A stretch of 5,965 nucleotides of DNA from Betaproteobacteria bacterium UBA6910 (GTDB lineage Bacteria; Pseudomonadota; Gammaproteobacteria; Burkholderiales; UBA6910). The translations under genes were made by a program, and so were the position numbers. Positions 5,567-5,965 of the stretch are shown in pieces (within the stretch, counting starts at the first letter, position 1; every line of letters starts with the position of its first letter). The notes beneath the pieces are model-generated. The model was not told the DNA's origin, did not search any database, and worked only from the letters and a program-made list of their open reading frames with translations. The DNA lies in assembly GCA_002451065.1 (NCBI GenBank), contig DKBC01000268.1, positions 1 through 5,965 of the forward strand. The letters run 5' to 3'.

Positions 5567-5899
5567 TCAGGCGAGAGGCGGGCGCGTAGGCTGTTCCGGG
5601 AAAAACCGGAAGAGATGAGGCGGGGTGCCGGCCATGGGGGTTTCACCGGCGACACGGACGGACTCGGCACCCGAACAGGGAAGCGCGGCCGCGGTGCAAT
5701 GATGACAGGGCACCGGATCATCGCCCGCTCCCGACGGACTATCCGCGTCGTGGGAAGCATGGCCATGAGCCGCGCCCTGACCATTTCCCTGGGCGCCGTG
5801 ATCGTGATCGCACAATCCCATCGTCACCGCCGCCGTTCCCTGGATCGGAAATCCGAGTACTGCGATCAGGAACAGGAGGCGAGCGACCAAGATGCGCAT
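5567..5899 (-). CDS. Small secreted Cys/His-rich protein, CopL/DUF2946-like
   Basis: This 110-residue product has a clear Sec signal peptide (MRILVARLLFLIAVLGF..., cleavage near residue 23-24). The mature part is rich in metal-binding residues: Cys30 with His32 and His34 in CDHDHG, His45, His47 and His50, then the CHHC cluster (Cys65, His66, His67, Cys68) and Cys75. It ends FFPEQPTRPPLA, similar to the Arg-Pro-Pro ending of many small DUF2946 and CopL-type proteins. CopL of Xanthomonas is encoded just upstream of copper resistance genes and is needed for their copper-induced expression; the position here, first in line before the cus genes, is parallel. Family assignment is by general resemblance, not a diagnostic motif. 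A 176-base gap separates it from the next ORF, so it may be transcribed separately or lead the operon. The start at 5899 is the only one that keeps the signal peptide; no Shine-Dalgarno precedes it. Confidence 0.65.
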   Translation of the reverse strand: MRILVARLLFLIAVLGFPIQGTAAVTMGLCDHDHGAQGNGQGAAHGHASHDADSPSGAGDDPVPCHHCTAAALPCSGAESVRVAGETPMAGTPPHLFRFFPEQPTRPPLA

Positions 5900-5907
5900 G
5901 GGCGCGG

Positions 5908-5937
5908 AGTATACGGGCCAGTATTCCGTGTTTGCAA
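5908..5937 (-). promoter_or_regulatory. Possible sigma70-like promoter of the CopL-like gene
   Basis: On the minus strand TTGCAA (5932-5937) and TATACT (5908-5913, five of six matches to the -10 consensus) are 18 bases apart. The -10 ends only eight bases before the ATG, so transcription would begin at or next to the start codon and give a nearly leaderless mRNA, which fits the lack of a Shine-Dalgarno. No CueR or CopR-type operator could be recognised. Confidence 0.4.
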
Positions 5938-5965
5938 GGCGGCCGGCCTGCTTTCGATCCCGGAA

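Noticed and set aside
5594..5611. Hairpin TTCCGG-GAAAAA-CCGGAA as a terminator
   Set aside because: It lies within the coding end of the CopL-like gene and is explained by the FRFFPEQ codons; no T-tract follows on the minus strand.
5308..5784. Minus-strand ORF of 158 codons across the CopL-like gene and the intergenic region
   Set aside because: It is a different frame of the CopL-like gene, rich in Arg and Pro, with no signal peptide or domain, and does not use the strong ribosome site at 5396-5403.

Overview
The window is a GC-rich stretch of bacterial DNA in which every convincing gene lies on the minus strand. Read in transcription order, from high to low coordinates, it is a copper (or silver) handling operon of the Cus/Sil type. 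The layout is typical of a Gram-negative proteobacterium: an RND tripartite efflux pump, an outer-membrane channel, and several secreted periplasmic proteins. High GC and the protein style suggest a beta- or gammaproteobacterium; this is inference, since no taxonomic marker is present.

Order of genes: (1) 5899-5567, a small secreted Cys/His-rich protein resembling CopL or DUF2946 proteins, behind a possible sigma70-like promoter close to its start codon. (2) A 176-base gap, then a previously unannotated-looking 36-codon ORF (5390-5280) that has the best Shine-Dalgarno sequence of the window and whose stop overlaps the start of the next gene. (3) 5283-4810, a monohaem c-type cytochrome lipoprotein. 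(4) 4789-4451, a CusF-type periplasmic Cu(I)/Ag(I) chaperone. (5) 4432-3800, a Spy/CpxP/ZraP-like protein with a Met/Gly/His-rich N-terminal half. (6) 3744-3289, a DUF411 (CopG) copper protein. (7) 3267-2026, a CusC/TolC-family outer-membrane factor. (8) 2029-464, a CusB membrane-fusion protein carrying its own C-terminal CusF domain. (9) 423 onwards, the beginning of the CusA RND pump.

Gaps between genes 3 to 9 are 18 to 55 bases, or a 4-base overlap, so cotranscription is likely. The inferred job: periplasmic Cu(I)/Ag(I) is captured by CusF and the Met-rich proteins, handed to CusB (twice equipped, with an N-terminal Met site and a C-terminal CusF domain), and exported by CusA through CusC. 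The cytochrome and CopG could add a redox function, but that is not shown by the sequence.

The left edge (1-196) is abnormal. cusA runs normally from 423 down to 119 and then folds back on itself: positions 1-78 are a perfect inverted copy of 119-196, separated by a 40-base spacer that encodes the true continuation of CusA on the opposite strand. This looks like a foldback assembly or amplification chimera at a contig end rather than biology, and it leaves cusA as a short N-terminal piece. No RNA genes, CRISPR array, insertion sequence or convincing intrinsic terminator were seen.
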